Both the position numbers and the translations under genes were made by a program. This document shows, one piece after another, positions 12,565 through 14,345 of a stretch of 14,345 nucleotides of DNA; position 1 is the stretch's first letter; each line of letters starts with the position of its first letter. The notes beneath the pieces were generated by a model. It saw only the letters and a program-made list of their open reading frames with translations. It did no database searches and had not been told where the DNA came from. Source of the DNA: Acidimicrobiia bacterium (GTDB lineage Bacteria; Actinomycetota; Acidimicrobiia; IMCC26256; JAENVU01); contig JADGON010000134.1 in NCBI GenBank assembly GCA_017882945.1, positions 1 through 14,345 on the forward strand, given 5' to 3'.

Positions 12565-13818
12565 TCAGGCGTCGATCAGGCGGTCGTGGAGGTAGTCGTC
12601 GTACGCCGCGAGGTCGAGCAGGCCGTGACCGGAGTAGTTGAAGAGGATGACCTTCTCCTCGCCGGTCTCCTTGCAGGCCAGCGCCTCGTCGATCGCTGCT
12701 CGGATCGCGTGGCCGGTCTCCGGCGCGGGGATCTTGCCCTCGGTGTTGGCGAACGTGACCGCGGCCTCGAACGTCTTTCCCTGCTGGTAGGCCATCGCCT
12801 CCATGCGCCCCGTCTGCACGAGGTTCGAGATGATCGGCGAGTCGCCGTGGTAGCGCAGACCGCCGGCGTGGATCGTCGGGGGCATGAAGTCGTGACCGAG
12901 GGTGTACATCGGCATCAACGGGGTCATGCCGACCGAGTCCCCGAAGTCGTACTCGAACCGTCCCTCGGTGAGCGTGGGGCACGACGCGGGCTCGACCGCA
13001 ACCAACCGCACCTCCGGATCGGTCATGAACGGCAGCGCGATCCCACCCAGGTTGGAGCCGCCTCCGCACGATGCGATGACCACATCCGGGCGGGTCTCGC
13101 CGGCCAGCGCGAGCTGCTCGCGCGCTTCGAGGCCGATCACCGTCTGGTGCAGCAACACGTGGTTCAGCACGGAGCCCAACGAGTAGTGGCTGTCATCGCG
13201 GCCGGCCGCGTCGCGCACCGCGTCCGAGATCGCGAGGCCGAGCGAGCCCGGGCTCGACGGGTCGTCGACGGGGGACGGCACGACCTCGCTCCCCCACGTC
13301 TCCATGATGATCTTGCGGTACGGCTTCTGCTCGTAGCTCGACCGCACCATGTACACCTTGCACTCCATGTCGAACTGCCGGCACGCGAACGACAGCGCGG
13401 TGCCCCACTGCCCCGCGCCGGTCTCGGTCGTGAGCCGGGTCATGCCCTCGGCCTTGTTGTAGAACGCCTGCGGCACCGCGGTGTTCGGCTTGTGCGAACC
13501 GGCGGGAGACACCGACTCGTCCTTGAAGTAGATGCGCGCCGGCGTGCCGAGGTACTTCTCGAGGCGGGTCGCGCGCACCAGCGGCGTCGGCCGCCACAGC
13601 CGGAGGATGTCGAGCACCTCACCCGGGATGTCGATCCACGCGTCGGTCGACATCTCCTGCGCGATCAGGCCCATCGGGAAGAGCGGGGTCAGATCGTCCG
13701 GCCCGATCGGCTCTCGGGTGCCGGGGTGCAGCGGCGGCTGCAACGGCTCGGCCAGATCGGGCAGCGCGTTGTACCAGGCAGTCGGAATCTGGTCAGTGGT
13801 GAGATCAAATCGGATCAC
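12565..13818 (-). CDS. trpB2: TrpB2-type tryptophan synthase beta-like enzyme
   Basis: The 417-residue PLP enzyme is clearly of the TrpB2 subfamily and not a TrpB1 duplicate. It has the long N-terminal segment (TAWYNALPDL, PLHPGTREPIGPDDL, PLFPMGLIAQEMS), RPTPLVRATRLEKYL, the PLP lysine Lys110 in SPAGSHKPNTA, ETGAGQWG and ASCGGGSNLGG. The late GLRYHGDSPIISNL and PETGHAIRAA are also characteristic. TrpB2 enzymes make tryptophan from indole and serine without a stable TrpA complex; some archaeal members prefer O-phosphoserine. GTG 13818 overlaps the trpC stop by 4 nt (GTGA) and is preceded by AGGGGGA. Its place inside the operon suggests indole salvage or an alternative donor route, which is inference. 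Confidence 0.93.
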   Translation of the reverse strand: MIRFDLTTDQIPTAWYNALPDLAEPLQPPLHPGTREPIGPDDLTPLFPMGLIAQEMSTDAWIDIPGEVLDILRLWRPTPLVRATRLEKYLGTPARIYFKDESVSPAGSHKPNTAVPQAFYNKAEGMTRLTTETGAGQWGTALSFACRQFDMECKVYMVRSSYEQKPYRKIIMETWGSEVVPSPVDDPSSPGSLGLAISDAVRDAAGRDDSHYSLGSVLNHVLLHQTVIGLEAREQLALAGETRPDVVIASCGGGSNLGGIALPFMTDPEVRLVAVEPASCPTLTEGRFEYDFGDSVGMTPLMPMYTLGHDFMPPTIHAGGLRYHGDSPIISNLVQTGRMEAMAYQQGKTFEAAVTFANTEGKIPAPETGHAIRAAIDEALACKETGEEKVILFNYSGHGLLDLAAYDDYLHDRLIDA

Positions 13819-14345
13819 GTGCTTCCCCCTGGTTCGTTCACCGTCACGTCGCCGAGCGCGCCGACGAGGCCCGCCGGATCTTCCGTTCGCACCAGTGCCT
13901 CGCCGACGAGCACCGCGTCGAAGCCCGCGGCGGCCATGCGCGCAGCATCCTCGGGCGCGCGGATCGCGCTCTCGGCAACCGCGGTCACGTCAACCGGGAT
14001 GCGCGCCGCGAGACCGGCCACGAGGTCCAGATGCTCGTCGAACGTCGAGAGGTTGCGGGCGTTCACCCCGACGATCCGAGCCTCCAGGGCCAGTGCGCGG
14101 TCCACCTCGGCCGGATCGTGCGCCTCCACCAGCACCGCGAGGCCGAGCGACCACGCGAGCTCCTGGAGGTCGCGGACCAGATCGTCGTCGGGAAGCGCCG
14201 ACAGGATCAGCAGGATCGCGTCGGCGCCGATCGCGCGCGTCTCGTACACCTGGACCGGATCGATCGTGAAGTCCTTGCGCAGGACCGGCAGCGAGATGCT
14301 CTCCGACACCGCCTGGAGGTCCTCGACCGTGCCACCGAAGTACAC
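13815..14345 (-). CDS. trpC: Indole-3-glycerol phosphate synthase, C-terminal part
   Basis: Only the last 176 or so residues are in the window; the N-terminal third lies beyond the right edge. The enzyme closes the indole ring, turning CdRP into indole-3-glycerol phosphate. Visible motifs are PVLRKDFTIDPVQVYE with the catalytic Lys, GADAILLI, VEAHDPAEVDRAL with the Glu region, IVGVNARNLSTF and VAESAIRAPED, ending in GFDAVLVGEALVR. All are in TrpC order, with no sign of frameshift. The stop overlaps the GTG start of trpB2 by 4 nt. It is the first trp gene seen of the operon; trpE, trpG and trpD are not in the window. Confidence 0.95.
   Translation of the reverse strand: MYFGGTVEDLQAVSESISLPVLRKDFTIDPVQVYETRAIGADAILLILSALPDDDLVRDLQELAWSLGLAVLVEAHDPAEVDRALALEARIVGVNARNLSTFDEHLDLVAGLAARIPVDVTAVAESAIRAPEDAARMAAAGFDAVLVGEALVRTEDPAGLVGALGDVTVNEPGGST

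Overview
The window is high-GC DNA with very strong G/C preference at third codon positions, GTG starts and 4-nt gene overlaps. A WhiB-type iron-sulfur regulator, a SHOCT-domain membrane protein and the mix of families point to an actinobacterium. Acidimicrobiia or a related uncultured lineage is my best guess; it is an inference from gene content, not a placement.

Left part (1-4393). The window opens with a 3'-end fragment of a peroxiredoxin gene (about 9-68, minus). Next come a whiB-like gene (395-655, +), about 500 bp without a convincing gene, and a small SHOCT membrane protein (1156-1416, +). The complete peroxiredoxin gene bcp (1489-1959, minus) follows. It diverges across 42 bp from a 12-TM MFS transporter with an unusual 110-residue N-terminal domain (2002-3564, +). 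A dienelactone-hydrolase-like protein (3581-4393, +) lies 16 bp behind the transporter. The fragment at 9-68 looks like the original 3' end of bcp. The 3' end now attached to bcp has different codon use, so the whiB-SHOCT segment may be an insertion into bcp.

Middle part (4395-8563). An ECF-type sigma factor and its membrane anti-sigma factor (minus, stop/start overlap) diverge across about 130 bp from a DUF1800 gene and a DUF1501 gene (+). DUF1501 carries a Tat signal. The DUF1800 reading frame has no ATG, GTG or TTG before residue 66 of the real domain. It most likely starts at a CTG behind a perfect Shine-Dalgarno sequence. The pair is probably exported; its function is unknown.

Right part (8592-14345, all minus). 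This is a tryptophan biosynthesis operon read right to left: trpC (cut by the window edge), a second-type tryptophan synthase beta chain (trpB2), trpF, trpB, trpA, a dienelactone-hydrolase-like gene and a small Cys/His-rich HIT-like protein. Most junctions are 4-nt overlaps or short gaps. Two gaps (107 and 80 nt) carry inverted repeats. The operon runs into DUF1501 convergently, with a hairpin between them. TrpC and TrpF supply indole-glycerol phosphate and TrpA/TrpB convert it to tryptophan. TrpB2 could add an indole-scavenging or alternative-donor activity. The last two genes have no known tryptophan role. No tRNA, rRNA, CRISPR array, transposase or integrase was recognised.
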